Of a stretch of DNA of 63,507 nucleotides, positions 11,515 through 19,375 are shown piece after piece (the stretch's first letter is position 1; every line of letters begins with the position of its first letter). The stretch comes from an uncultured Prevotella sp. (GTDB lineage Bacteria; Bacteroidota; Bacteroidia; Bacteroidales; Bacteroidaceae). The stretch spans positions 18,723 through 82,229 of the forward strand of contig CAJOGK010000034.1 in NCBI GenBank assembly GCA_905234145.1. Direction: 5' to 3'. A program made the translations under genes and the position numbers. The notes beneath the pieces were generated by a model. It searched no databases. It had not been told where the DNA came from and saw only the letters and a list, made by a program, of their open reading frames with translations.

Positions 11515-12509
11515 AGGATATAAAGAACTATAGTCTGAAGGCGCATAACACATTTGGCATTGAGGCCAAGTGTGCACGATTCGTGGAATATTCATCTGAG
11601 GCGGAGGCCATCGAGGTGGCAGCGCTGTTGCGAACTACACCTTATTATATTATAATAGGTGGCGGCAGCAATCTGTTGCTTACGCAGGATTACGAGGGCA
11701 TCGTGGTTCACTCTACCTGTAAGGGTATGCATCGCGAGGGCCATAATTTGACTTGTGGTAGTGGCGAGATGTGGGATGATGTGGTGGCAGAGAGTTTGCG
11801 CCAGGGGCTCTATGGGGCAGAGAATCTCTCGCTGATTCCTGGTGATGTAGGGGCAAGTGCCGTACAGAATATCGGGGCCTATGGCGTAGAGGTGAAGGAC
11901 CTGATTCGCAGTATCCGAGCCGTAGAGATCGCGACGGGTCATGTGTGTATCATTGAGAATGCCGAGTGCGAATATGGCTATCGTCAGAGCCGATTCAAGG
12001 CAGACTGGAAGAATCAGTTTCTTATTCTGAGTGTGGAATACCAGTTCTCGGAGGTTTTCGAGCCCCATTTGGACTATGGTAATATCCGCTCTGAACTGGC
12101 GCGTCAGGGTATCACTGAGCCATCGGCAGAACAGTTGCGCCAAACCATCATCAACATCCGACAGGCGAAATTGCCAGACCCCAAGGTTGAGGGTAATGCC
12201 GGCAGCTTCTTTATGAATCCTATCGTGAGTCGTGACAAGTATGAGAAGTTGGCATCCCAATATGCTAATATGCCGCACTATGTGGTAGACGATGATCACG
12301 TTAAGATACCAGCTGGTTGGATGATAGACCAGTGTGGCTGGAAAGGCAAGTCGCTGGGGCGCGCCGGTGTTCACGACAAGCAGGCTTTGGTACTGGTGAA
12401 TCGTGGTGGTGCGACGGGGGCAGAGATCGTAGCGCTCTGTAACACCATCCGCAAGGATGTAAAAGCTAAATTCGACATCGATATTAACCCCGAGGTAAAT
12501 ATTGTGTAA
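11511..12509 (+). CDS. murB: UDP-N-acetylenolpyruvoylglucosamine reductase
   Basis: 332 residues from the GTG at 11511, which overlaps the preceding stop. A GTG at 11487 would add 8 residues inside the upstream gene. FAD- and NADPH-dependent reduction giving UDP-MurNAc, the second committed step of peptidoglycan synthesis. Motifs: YSLKAHNTFGIEAKC at the start, IIGGGSNLLLTQDYEG (FAD phosphate loop), GAENLSLIPGDVGASAVQNIGAYG, YGYRQSRFK (catalytic Tyr region), and GNAGSFFMNPIV with the catalytic Ser. Confidence 0.96.
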   Translation: MKDIKNYSLKAHNTFGIEAKCARFVEYSSEAEAIEVAALLRTTPYYIIIGGGSNLLLTQDYEGIVVHSTCKGMHREGHNLTCGSGEMWDDVVAESLRQGLYGAENLSLIPGDVGASAVQNIGAYGVEVKDLIRSIRAVEIATGHVCIIENAECEYGYRQSRFKADWKNQFLILSVEYQFSEVFEPHLDYGNIRSELARQGITEPSAEQLRQTIINIRQAKLPDPKVEGNAGSFFMNPIVSRDKYEKLASQYANMPHYVVDDDHVKIPAGWMIDQCGWKGKSLGRAGVHDKQALVLVNRGGATGAEIVALCNTIRKDVKAKFDIDINPEVNIV

Positions 12510-12534
12510 ATCGTAAATCTGTAAATCGTAAATC
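12506..12534 (+). repeat. Stop-codon-anchored GTAAATC repeat, copy 1
   Basis: Tandem GTAAATCGTAAATC units begin with the TAA stop of murB and end 6 nt before the next ATG. Same repeat at 14133-14157 (inverted) and 15503-15530. Confidence 0.75.
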
Positions 12535-12539
12535 AAAAG

Positions 12540-13301
12540 ATGAAGCTGACGTTTTTGGGAACAGGGACCTCATGTGGCGTGCCAGTCATTGGTTGTCAGT
12601 GCGACGTGTGTCAAAGTACTGATCCCAAAGATAAGCGTACCCGTTGTTCTGTACTCGTAGAATCGGATACCACACGCCTCTTGATTGATTGCGGCCCCGA
12701 TTTCAGAGCGCAGATCATGCCACAACCTTTCCGAAAGATAGATGGTATTCTGATTACCCATTCGCATTACGACCACATGGGGGGTATGGATGATATCCGA
12801 CCTTATTGCCAGTTTGGCGAGATGAACGTGTATGCCGATCCGATAGCCAAGCAGTCTATGCTGCAGATGTTGCCATATTGCTTTGCAGAGCATCGTTATC
12901 CTGGTGTGCCCGCCATCGGCCTGCATGAGATTCTTCCCCATGAGCCTTTGCATATTGGCGATTTTGAGATTATACCGATTCAGGTGATGCATGGCAAACT
13001 GCCTATATTGGGTTATCGTATCGGCAAGTTGACCTATATTACGGATATGAAGACCATCGATGATTCGGAACTACCCTATCTGGAGGGTACTGATTTGCTG
13101 GTGGTGAATGCCTTGCGCTTTGACAAACCCCATCATTCTCACCAGTTGGTGGATGATGCGATTGCTTTTTCGCGCAGGGTAGGGGCTCAGCAAACCCTCC
13201 TGATTCATGTATGCCACGATATCGGGCGCCATGAGCAAGTAAATGCCATGTTGCCTGAGGGTATCGCGTTAGCCTATGATGGTCAGGAAATAACACTCTA
13301 A
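12540..13301 (+). CDS. PhnP-like MBL-fold metallohydrolase
   Basis: 253 residues. Metallo-beta-lactamase fold with THSHYDHMGG near residues 75-84 (HxHxDH metal motif) and later His ligands (VMHGKL, IHVCHD). The N-terminus FLGTGTSCGVPVIGCQCDVC carries the cysteine cluster seen in PhnP-type phosphodiesterases. The substrate is unknown; cyclic phosphodiester cleavage is the best family guess. Downstream of murB across a 30-nt repeat, likely the same transcript. Confidence 0.85.
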   Translation: MKLTFLGTGTSCGVPVIGCQCDVCQSTDPKDKRTRCSVLVESDTTRLLIDCGPDFRAQIMPQPFRKIDGILITHSHYDHMGGMDDIRPYCQFGEMNVYADPIAKQSMLQMLPYCFAEHRYPGVPAIGLHEILPHEPLHIGDFEIIPIQVMHGKLPILGYRIGKLTYITDMKTIDDSELPYLEGTDLLVVNALRFDKPHHSHQLVDDAIAFSRRVGAQQTLLIHVCHDIGRHEQVNAMLPEGIALAYDGQEITL

Positions 13302-13399
13302 ATCCTTAAAATAGCTTCAAAAACGACCATTTTGTGTTAAAATGGTTTAAATAACGGTGGTTTTTTATGTAAAACGCTTGCGGATATGAAAAATATGCG

Positions 13400-13407
13400 T
13401 ATCTTTG
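13400..13407 (+). promoter_or_regulatory. -7 promoter element of the putative small RNA
   Basis: TATCTTTG in the 180-nt spacer between the MBL hydrolase gene and the convergent 13482 gene. No reading frame of any length follows it. Confidence 0.7.
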
Positions 13408-13411
13408 CCAT

Positions 13412-13476
13412 GTGTTTTTCATAGTATTAGATTTAAGGTTAACAAAGGTTTGGGTCACAGCGGTGACCCTTTTTTT
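13412..13476 (+). ncRNA. Putative small RNA, about 65 nt
   Basis: A strong -7 box (13400-13407) is followed within 45 nt by a GGGTCAC/GTGACCC hairpin (13452-13458 with 13463-13469) and a seven-T run (13470-13476), so a discrete transcript of about 65 nt is predicted. Stops (TAG, TAG, TAA, TAA) fill the only ATG frame, at 13410. The middle (TAGATTTAAGGTTAACAAAG) looks to me like a sequence seen at other Bacteroidales loci, but I cannot name a family. Start estimated from the -7 box. Confidence 0.5.
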
Positions 13477-13481
13477 ATGTT

Positions 13482-13757
13482 TCACCGCTTCTTTTTCTTG
13501 CTTTTGCCGAATAGATATCCGTAGCCTTTCATCAGTTTTCTGATGAGCAAAAATGCATCAAAAGCCATCACGCCATTGCTTACCAGCGAGGCAATGTAGT
13601 CGCCCTTGGAATTTTCTTCGCGTTTTAGGAAAACCTGATTCCACATGGTGGACATCTTGGTACTGTCTTGCCTGAGTTCATCGAGCAACTCATCCTTGCG
13701 CTCACGAATTTCGTCAAGCGTGCGATATTCTCTTAAGAGTCTCTTTACGGAAGTCAT
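13482..13757 (-). CDS. Small basic protein of unknown function
   Basis: 91 residues. N-terminal half is a charged helix (LLREYRTLDEIRERKDELLD). The C-terminal half has one moderately hydrophobic helix (SNGVMAFDAFLLIRKLMKGY) and ends in a Lys/Arg tail (GKSKKKKR). No known motif. Third gene of a minus-strand operon after a YtxH protein and a holin-like membrane protein, 17 nt from the latter, so it probably acts at the inner membrane with them. Confidence 0.65.
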   Translation of the reverse strand: MTSVKRLLREYRTLDEIRERKDELLDELRQDSTKMSTMWNQVFLKREENSKGDYIASLVSNGVMAFDAFLLIRKLMKGYGYLFGKSKKKKR

Positions 13758-13774
13758 AGGGAATGGAATTTGAA

Positions 13775-14125
13775 CTATTTACTAAGCAGCAAATCAGCTA
13801 GGAAACGCACAATAGGCTTCTCTATCCAGCTCTTGCGGTAATGGATTACCATGAAGAAAGCCAGCAGATGGATGGCAGTCACGAGGATAAAACTCCATCC
13901 CATTCCGATAAAATCCTCAAGCCAGAAGGCGAAGGCAAAGGATGCGAACAGCACGACGGTAATCAAGAGAAAACAAAACACAATTGTCAAGGCAGCGGCC
14001 GTAATCAGGCGCACCACCTTGTCAATCACATCAAGTTTCACGTATTCTGCCTGTAACCCCAGATAGTGTTTGAGCGTTTCTATCAGTTGGGCAAAGGTTT
14101 CAACGTTCTTGTCGCTTGAGAGCAT
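13775..14125 (-). CDS. Holin-X/DUF1469-like membrane protein
   Basis: 116 residues. A soluble amphipathic N-terminal helix (FAQLIETLKHYLGLQAEYVK) is followed by two membrane helices (LITAAALTIVFCFLLITVVL and the region around MGWSFILVTAIHLLAFF). This is the layout of the phage-holin-superfamily III (DUF1469) proteins common on bacterial chromosomes. There is no prophage context, so a lytic role is unlikely. Middle gene of the ytxH operon. Confidence 0.8.
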   Translation of the reverse strand: MLSSDKNVETFAQLIETLKHYLGLQAEYVKLDVIDKVVRLITAAALTIVFCFLLITVVLFASFAFAFWLEDFIGMGWSFILVTAIHLLAFFMVIHYRKSWIEKPIVRFLADLLLSK

Positions 14126-14132
14126 CGAAAAA

Positions 14133-14157
14133 TACGATTTACTGATTTACGATTTAC
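14133..14157 (-). repeat. Stop-codon-anchored GTAAATC repeat, copy 2
   Basis: Read on the minus strand, GTAAATCGTAAATC starts at the TAA stop of the YtxH gene and fills most of the spacer before the holin-like gene. Confidence 0.75.
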
Positions 14158-14366
14158 TCTTCTTCTGCAGCGTCCTCGATGTCGTCAACGAGATCACCCA
14201 CTTCCTTACGGCTAAGTTTGATGTTGTGCTTCTTCAGGAAATCCTCAATCGTATCAGTGATTTTCACGCGAGTGTCTTGTCCCTTTTCAGGAGCAATCAG
14301 AATACCTAAAGCAGCGCCTGCGATTGCACCGCCAAGAAATGCACCAATGTAACCTAAACTTTTCAT
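14154..14366 (-). CDS. YtxH domain protein
   Basis: 70 residues. The N-terminal glycine-rich membrane segment (LGYIGAFLGGAIAGAALGIL) followed by APEKG and a charged helix is the YtxH family signature. These proteins are small, membrane-anchored and often stress-induced. First gene of a three-gene operon. Confidence 0.85.
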   Translation of the reverse strand: MKSLGYIGAFLGGAIAGAALGILIAPEKGQDTRVKITDTIEDFLKKHNIKLSRKEVGDLVDDIEDAAEEE

Positions 14367-14409
14367 ACGCTTAATTTATTTAATAATGTTTGAAAAATGA
14401 ATTGTTGTG

Positions 14410-14417
14410 CAAATATA
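14410..14417 (-). promoter_or_regulatory. -7 promoter element of the ytxH operon
   Basis: Minus strand reads TATATTTG, about 44 nt before the YtxH start. Confidence 0.65.
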
Positions 14418-14533
14418 CAAAATTTTTTGATTGAAACTCAAAAAATGGGCGTTTTTTTTAAGAAAAAGGTATATATTTTCCTCATTTAACAAACTTTAGA
14501 TGGCTTTTTCGCTCTTGTTTGCCGCAGATTTTG

Positions 14534-14541
14534 TATCTTCG
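14534..14541 (+). promoter_or_regulatory. -7-like promoter element of the SPOR lipoprotein gene
   Basis: TATCTTCG, one mismatch from TAnnTTTG, about 38 nt before the ATG. The same variant precedes the GH97 gene. Confidence 0.5.
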
Positions 14542-14579
14542 CACCAAATATTTGAATTAATAACAATTTTAATAATAAA

Positions 14580-15077
14580 ATGACAACAATGAAAAAGTAC
14601 ACTCTTTTGTGCATTGGAATATGCGCAGTTATGGCTTTTACAAGCTGTAAGTCAAGTGAAAGTGCCTATAAGAAGGCTTATGAGAAAGCAAAGCAGTATG
14701 ATACCGCTCAGCCTCAGACAACAGAGGAAACTCCAGTGGTTTCGCCAGTTGTTGTAACAAGACCTGCTAATGATGCGCGTGTAGTTGACAATCTTGACAA
14801 CGTGTCTGTTCGTCAGGAGAGCGTATCACTCGTCAGCGGTAGTGGTCTGAAGGCATACAGCGTAGTTGTTGGCTCATTTGGTGTACGTGCAAATGCCGAA
14901 GGTTTGCAGCAGCGCCTGAGGGATGCTGGTTACGACGCACAGATTGTGAGGAACAACGAGAAGAATATGTACCGTGTGGTTGCTTCAACCTTCAACGATA
15001 AGTATTCTGCTGTTAACAGCCGTGATCAGCTTCGTGCTATCTATCCTGATGCTTGGTTGCTCTTTAATCAATATTAA
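14580..15077 (+). CDS. SPOR-domain lipoprotein
   Basis: 165 residues from ATG 14580; ATG 14589 is equally possible. Lipoprotein signal ends at FTSC (Cys near residue 23). A Thr/Pro/Val-rich linker follows. Residues about 90-165 form a SPOR domain (AYSVVVGSFGVRANAEGLQQ, then DAGYDAQIVRN and YRVVASTF), which binds denuded peptidoglycan glycans at division sites. First gene of a run with ruvX, def and a TPR protein. Confidence 0.87.
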   Translation: MTTMKKYTLLCIGICAVMAFTSCKSSESAYKKAYEKAKQYDTAQPQTTEETPVVSPVVVTRPANDARVVDNLDNVSVRQESVSLVSGSGLKAYSVVVGSFGVRANAEGLQQRLRDAGYDAQIVRNNEKNMYRVVASTFNDKYSAVNSRDQLRAIYPDAWLLFNQY

Positions 15078-15089
15078 TCAATAAGAGCA

Positions 15090-15506
15090 TTGGCCAGGAT
15101 ACTATCTATCGATTACGGTAAGAAGCGTACTGGTATTGCAGTCACCGACCCTCTACAGATTATCGCAGGAGGGCTGGCGACTGTTTCTACATCTGAGCTT
15201 TTCGACTACTTGCAGGCTTATATCGCCCGTGAGCAAGTTGAGATGATTGTGATTGGCGAACCTCGTCAGCCTAATGGTGAACCAAGTGAGAATCTGGCCC
15301 GTGTGCAGCAGTTTGTAAACCGTTGGCGCAAGGCTGTTCCGCAGGTGCCTATCCAGTTCTATGATGAGCGTTTTACCTCTGTGCTGGCCCATCAGGCGAT
15401 GCGCGATGGCGGCCTGAAGAAGAAGGCTCGCCAGAACAAGGCGCTGGTTGATGAAATTTCCGCCACAATCATCCTCGAAGATTACCTCCGTTCCAAGAAA
15501 TTGTAA
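15090..15506 (+). CDS. ruvX: Putative pre-16S rRNA nuclease / Holliday junction resolvase (YqgF family)
   Basis: 138 residues starting at TTG 15090, 12 nt after the SPOR gene stop. RNase H-like fold with ARILSIDYGKKRTGIAVTDP (first catalytic Asp), VIGEPRQPNGEPSE (Glu) and FYDERFTSVLA, then the DEISATIILEDYL C-terminus. Matures the 5' end of 16S rRNA in E. coli. No ATG in a sensible position, so the TTG start is supported by the conserved N-terminus. Confidence 0.94.
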   Translation: MARILSIDYGKKRTGIAVTDPLQIIAGGLATVSTSELFDYLQAYIAREQVEMIVIGEPRQPNGEPSENLARVQQFVNRWRKAVPQVPIQFYDERFTSVLAHQAMRDGGLKKKARQNKALVDEISATIILEDYLRSKKL

Positions 15507-15530
15507 ATCGTAAATCAGTAAATCGTAAAT
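15503..15530 (+). repeat. Stop-codon-anchored GTAAATC repeat, copy 3
   Basis: The repeat begins at the TAA stop of ruvX and its last unit runs into the ATG of def (GTAAATG), so it makes up the whole intercistronic spacer. Confidence 0.75.
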
Positions 15531-16089
15531 GATCTTACCTATTTATATATATGGCCAACCTGTGCTTCGCAAGGAGGCCGAAGATATTACCCCCGACTAC
15601 CCGCAACTGAAGGATCTGATCAGTGATATGTGGGAAACGCTGGCTGATTCTGAAGGTATCGGTTTGGCAGCACCTCAGATCGGCAAGGCTATTCGCTTGT
15701 CGGTGATCGACCTTGATGTGTTGTCCGACGATCTGCCAGAGTATAAGGACTTCCGCAAGGTATATATCAATCCGCATATTATTGAATATGATGAGTCGAA
15801 CACAGACACCTCTGAGGAAGGTTGCCTGTCGCTTCCGGCTATTCATGAAAAGGTGGTTCGTCCCACGCGTATTCATGTAGAGTGGGATGATGAGGCATTC
15901 CAGCATCATGATGAGTGGATTGAGGGTTATCTAGCCCGTGTGATGCAGCATGAGTTCGACCATCTCGATGGCAAGATGTTTATCGATCGCATCTCGCCTC
16001 TCCGTAAGCAACTCATCAAGAGCAAACTACGTGCCCTCATTCAGGGGCGCTACCGTTGTGGCTACAAGACAAAACCTGTCAGAAAGTAA
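15529..16089 (+). CDS. def: Peptide deformylase
   Basis: 186 residues. Removes the formyl group from nascent N-terminal Met. All three family motifs are present: [10 protein letters not shown] (residues about 43-52), EEGCLSLPA (Cys metal ligand) and [13 protein letters not shown] (HExxH). Follows ruvX directly, with the next gene 2 nt away, so clearly operonic. Confidence 0.97.
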   Translation: MILPIYIYGQPVLRKEAEDITPDYPQLKDLISDMWETLADSEGIGLAAPQIGKAIRLSVIDLDVLSDDLPEYKDFRKVYINPHIIEYDESNTDTSEEGCLSLPAIHEKVVRPTRIHVEWDDEAFQHHDEWIEGYLARVMQHEFDHLDGKMFIDRISPLRKQLIKSKLRALIQGRYRCGYKTKPVRK

Positions 16090-16091
16090 AA

Positions 16092-18041
16092 ATGCGGCGC
16101 ATTTTTATATTTCTGGCTGTTTTGCCATTGCTTGTTCAGGCGCAGTTTAATACCGATCGCCTGGTGATGATAGGGCGCTCTGCGCTCTATTACGAGGATT
16201 ATGTCCTCTCTATCCAGTACTTTAATCAGGCCATCAGTCAGAAGCCCTGGCTCTACGAACCTTGGTTCTTCCGAGGGGTGGCCAAATTTTATCTCGATGA
16301 TTTCCGTGGGGCAGAAAACGACTGCTCCGAAGCCATCGAGCGCAATCCATACGTTACGAGTGCCTACGAGCTTCGTGGCCTTTGTCGTATCAATCAGAAA
16401 CACTTTGCCGATGCCGTGCTCGATTACGATCGTGCCTTGCGGTACGACCCTGAGAATCAGAGCCTTTGGCACAATCGTATCCTTTGTCTGATTCAGGAGA
16501 AAGCATACGATCGTGCGTTGGCCCAGATTGATACGATGACCTCACGATGGTCGAAATATGCCCGTGCTTATGCCATGCAGGCCGAGGTGTATCTGCTACA
16601 AAAGGATACCACCAAGGCTGTGAAATCGCTCGATAAGAGTCTGGAACTCGATCCTTACGATGGTGGCATCTGGGCAGAGCGTGCTGTGATTAGTCTGGCG
16701 CGCCAGAACTGGAAAGAGGGCGAAGAGTATCTTACCAAGAGTATTCACCTCATGCCCAAGCATCCCGGCAATTACATCAATCGAGCTATGGCCCGCTATA
16801 ATCAGAACAATCTGCGTGGGGCGATGGCCGATTATGATACGGCCCTCGATTTCGATCCGAATAATTTCCTTGGACATTATAACCGAGGTTTGTTGCGTGC
16901 CCAGGTGGGCGATGATAACCGAGGTATCGAAGACTTTGATTTCGTGTTGAAGTTAGAGCCCGATAATCTGATGGCCCTCTTTAATCGTGCCCTGCTTCTG
17001 GAGCAGACGGGTAATCTCCGTGCTGCCATTCGTGACTATTCGAAAGTCATCGAAGAATATCCTAATTTTTGGTTCGGTTTGCAGCATCGAGCCGCCTGTA
17101 ATCGTCGCTTAGGCAATACCAAACAAGCCGAACTCGATGAGTTCCGTATTCTCAAGGCTCAGATGGATAAGCGCTATGGTCATCAACCACGTCTCTCAAA
17201 GAAACAGATGCGTAAGCGCAGCGATGAGGATTTGGAGAAATATAATCAACTCGTGGTAGCCGATGAACAAGAGGTAGAACACGAGTATAAGAGCGATTAT
17301 CGTGGTCGCGTGCAGAATCGTAAGGCTGAGATGGCTTGGTTGCCAATGTACGGACTTACGTTTGTAAAGCCTCAGAGCGAGGTTCGTCAGGAGTTGCCTT
17401 ACGAGAATTCTGTGGATGTTTTCAATCAGATATCCGCTTCGCGAAAGATGTTTGTTTCTTGCGATCAGAGCACACTTGATGAGGAACGCATGCGCGAAAC
17501 CTTTGCCTTTATCGATACCTTGAGTACGGCTATCGACAATTCCAAGACCACGGTAAAGGTTGTGCCGATGCTGATATTGCGAGCAGTGGCCTATAGCAAT
17601 ATTCAGAATTTCGATAATGCCATCGACGATTTAAGCATTGCCATTCAGATTGATTCCACCTCGTCGCTGGCTTATTGGCAGCGTGCCGTTTGTCAGGCAA
17701 AAATCAACGAATTCAATGCCTCTCAGGGCACGAATATCGATTTGAAATCTGCTAATGTTCTGGGCGATTTGTCTGATGCTATCCGTCTAGCGCCCAAGAA
17801 TGCCTTCCTTTATTATAACAGAGGAAATCTCTATGCCATGCGTAACGACTATCAGCGTGCCATCGACGATTACACCCGTGCCATCGAACTGGATAATCAT
17901 CTCGCTGAGGCATGGTATAATCGAGGTCTTGCCCGAATCCATGCCAAAAATATCTCCGATGGCATTGCAGACCTCTCTAAAGCCGGCGAGCTCGGCCTCT
18001 ATCAAGAAATACAGGGAAAAGTAACTTTATTAGGAACGTAA
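16092..18041 (+). CDS. Periplasmic or outer-membrane TPR-repeat protein
   Basis: 649 residues from the ATG at 16092, 2 nt after the def stop. Signal peptide MRRIFIFLAVLPLLVQAQ. Two blocks of tetratricopeptide repeats, about residues 25-350 and 490-640, with units such as ALDFDPNNFLGHYNRGLLRA and NAFLYYNRGNLYAMRNDYQR. A charged non-TPR linker (DEDLEKYNQLVVADEQEVEH region) joins them. Likely a protein-protein scaffold in the envelope; the partner is unknown. Confidence 0.85.
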   Translation: MRRIFIFLAVLPLLVQAQFNTDRLVMIGRSALYYEDYVLSIQYFNQAISQKPWLYEPWFFRGVAKFYLDDFRGAENDCSEAIERNPYVTSAYELRGLCRINQKHFADAVLDYDRALRYDPENQSLWHNRILCLIQEKAYDRALAQIDTMTSRWSKYARAYAMQAEVYLLQKDTTKAVKSLDKSLELDPYDGGIWAERAVISLARQNWKEGEEYLTKSIHLMPKHPGNYINRAMARYNQNNLRGAMADYDTALDFDPNNFLGHYNRGLLRAQVGDDNRGIEDFDFVLKLEPDNLMALFNRALLLEQTGNLRAAIRDYSKVIEEYPNFWFGLQHRAACNRRLGNTKQAELDEFRILKAQMDKRYGHQPRLSKKQMRKRSDEDLEKYNQLVVADEQEVEHEYKSDYRGRVQNRKAEMAWLPMYGLTFVKPQSEVRQELPYENSVDVFNQISASRKMFVSCDQSTLDEERMRETFAFIDTLSTAIDNSKTTVKVVPMLILRAVAYSNIQNFDNAIDDLSIAIQIDSTSSLAYWQRAVCQAKINEFNASQGTNIDLKSANVLGDLSDAIRLAPKNAFLYYNRGNLYAMRNDYQRAIDDYTRAIELDNHLAEAWYNRGLARIHAKNISDGIADLSKAGELGLYQEIQGKVTLLGT

Positions 18042-18322
18042 GATTACAAGTTGTTTCCTGTTGCCTCAGGCATCAAAATGAAGAAAATGGTGTTTCTTAA
18101 CATTTATTAAGTGCTCATCTCTTGGTTATGTTTTAGAAATCTTTAACTTTGCGGCATTGCTTGTTAGCCCAGTAATGGGCTGCGGGCGGACTTAGTGATA
18201 AGAAAGACGTTTTCGAACAAAGAACAGCACCTGCGTTTTTTCGTATCATAAAGTAAGCTTTCTTAAAAAGAATAATTGCCGAATCAGAGGTGTTTATAGG
18301 CAGTAGAAACTTATAAATTGTT
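18042..18322 (+). other. 281-nt intergenic region with promoter and long leader
   Basis: Contains a -7 box at 18144-18151 and then about 165 nt before the next ATG. The leader has a short perfect hairpin (AGCCCA/TGGGCT around 18166-18181) and later T-rich sequence. No reading frame of note. It could be a regulatory leader or hold a small RNA. Confidence 0.4.
18144..18151 (+). promoter_or_regulatory. -7 promoter element of the 18323 gene
   Basis: TAACTTTG, about 170 nt before the ATG. Confidence 0.6.
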
Positions 18323-19357
18323 ATGAGAAAAGTATTCCTTATGTTCGTAGTGGTCATAATCAGCATTACAAATATTTTTGCACAGAGCACTTTAGTTGCT
18401 ACTCTTACTCATGGGACGGACATAACAATGTATTACGGCACTACGGCTTTGCAGTCAGCACACAATGCCGCTGAGAGTGGTGATGTCATCAATCTTTCTG
18501 GTGGCAAATTTGATGGCTTCACAATTACCAAGGCTCTTACTATTAGAGGAACTGGTGTTGACAGTGCTCTCCCAACATCTCTCACTACTTCTACAATCAA
18601 TATTCCTGGGGAAGATACCAACAGATTAACTATGGAAGGTATTAATTTTACTAATACTATTACTATGGATGGTACTTTTGAGAAACCTTATTTTATTAAA
18701 TGCAATTTCTTGAATCTTAGTTTTAAGAGTTCATCGAACATCTCAAAAGCCACTTATATAAATTGTAAAGTAAAAAGATTTATGGAATTTCCAGGTGGTA
18801 GCAAGAGTTCAATTCAGTTTATGAATGGCTATATTGGTTATTATAATAATACATCATCAGATTCAGGGAAATCTATTATTGAGAATAGTATTTTATATAG
18901 CAGGGAATATGCCAATGAGATAGAAAAGTATGGTAACTCGCAATTTATCAATTGTATTATGATAAAAGGCGGTTATGAAAATGGAAGCGTCTATTCAATA
19001 CCAAGTTCTTCATCAGGTTTTAATTGTCTGTTTGTGAATTATAAAAAAGATCCCATAGCAAATAGTCAGGGATCATTCGTTGATTGTATGAGCACTTCTT
19101 CAATATCAGGACTTTTCAAAGATTATCCAGCAACATATCCTGATAGTCAGACATTTTCAGCCCTGACCTTCGAACTGACTGATGAGGCGAAGGCTGCATA
19201 TCTTGGCATAGACGGCAAAGAAGTTGGCATTTATGGGGGAAATTATCCCTATACATCTACACCATCTTATCCTCAGATTACAAAGATGGATGTATCTAAG
19301 AAGGCTTCTGCTGATGGCAAACTGAATGTGGAAATCGAGGTTAATGCTGCAGAATAA
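18323..19357 (+). CDS. Secreted protein with likely right-handed beta-helix
   Basis: 344 residues, signal peptide MRKVFLMFVVVIISITNIFA. SAHNAAESGDVINLSGGKFDG followed by FTITKALTIRGTG is the typical opening of a pectin-lyase-like beta-helix, and the later Asn/Ser/Ile-rich rungs (NCKVKRF, NSILYS, FINCIMIKG) fit this fold. The C-terminus (YPQITKMDVSKKASADGKLNVEIEVNAAE) looks like the start of a further domain and ends abruptly 18 nt before the next gene, as if the two were once one longer surface protein. More A+T-rich than the housekeeping genes. Function unknown, probably surface-exposed. Confidence 0.7.
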   Translation: MRKVFLMFVVVIISITNIFAQSTLVATLTHGTDITMYYGTTALQSAHNAAESGDVINLSGGKFDGFTITKALTIRGTGVDSALPTSLTTSTINIPGEDTNRLTMEGINFTNTITMDGTFEKPYFIKCNFLNLSFKSSSNISKATYINCKVKRFMEFPGGSKSSIQFMNGYIGYYNNTSSDSGKSIIENSILYSREYANEIEKYGNSQFINCIMIKGGYENGSVYSIPSSSSGFNCLFVNYKKDPIANSQGSFVDCMSTSSISGLFKDYPATYPDSQTFSALTFELTDEAKAAYLGIDGKEVGIYGGNYPYTSTPSYPQITKMDVSKKASADGKLNVEIEVNAAE

Positions 19358-19375
19358 TCATGATGTTCCTTGCTT

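Noticed and set aside
11592..12536. 314-residue minus-strand frame across murB
   Set aside because: Shadow of murB on the opposite strand with no recognisable motif.
13775..14125. Holin-like gene as a sign of a prophage
   Set aside because: No phage structural, integrase or lysin genes are nearby; DUF1469-type proteins are common chromosomal envelope genes.
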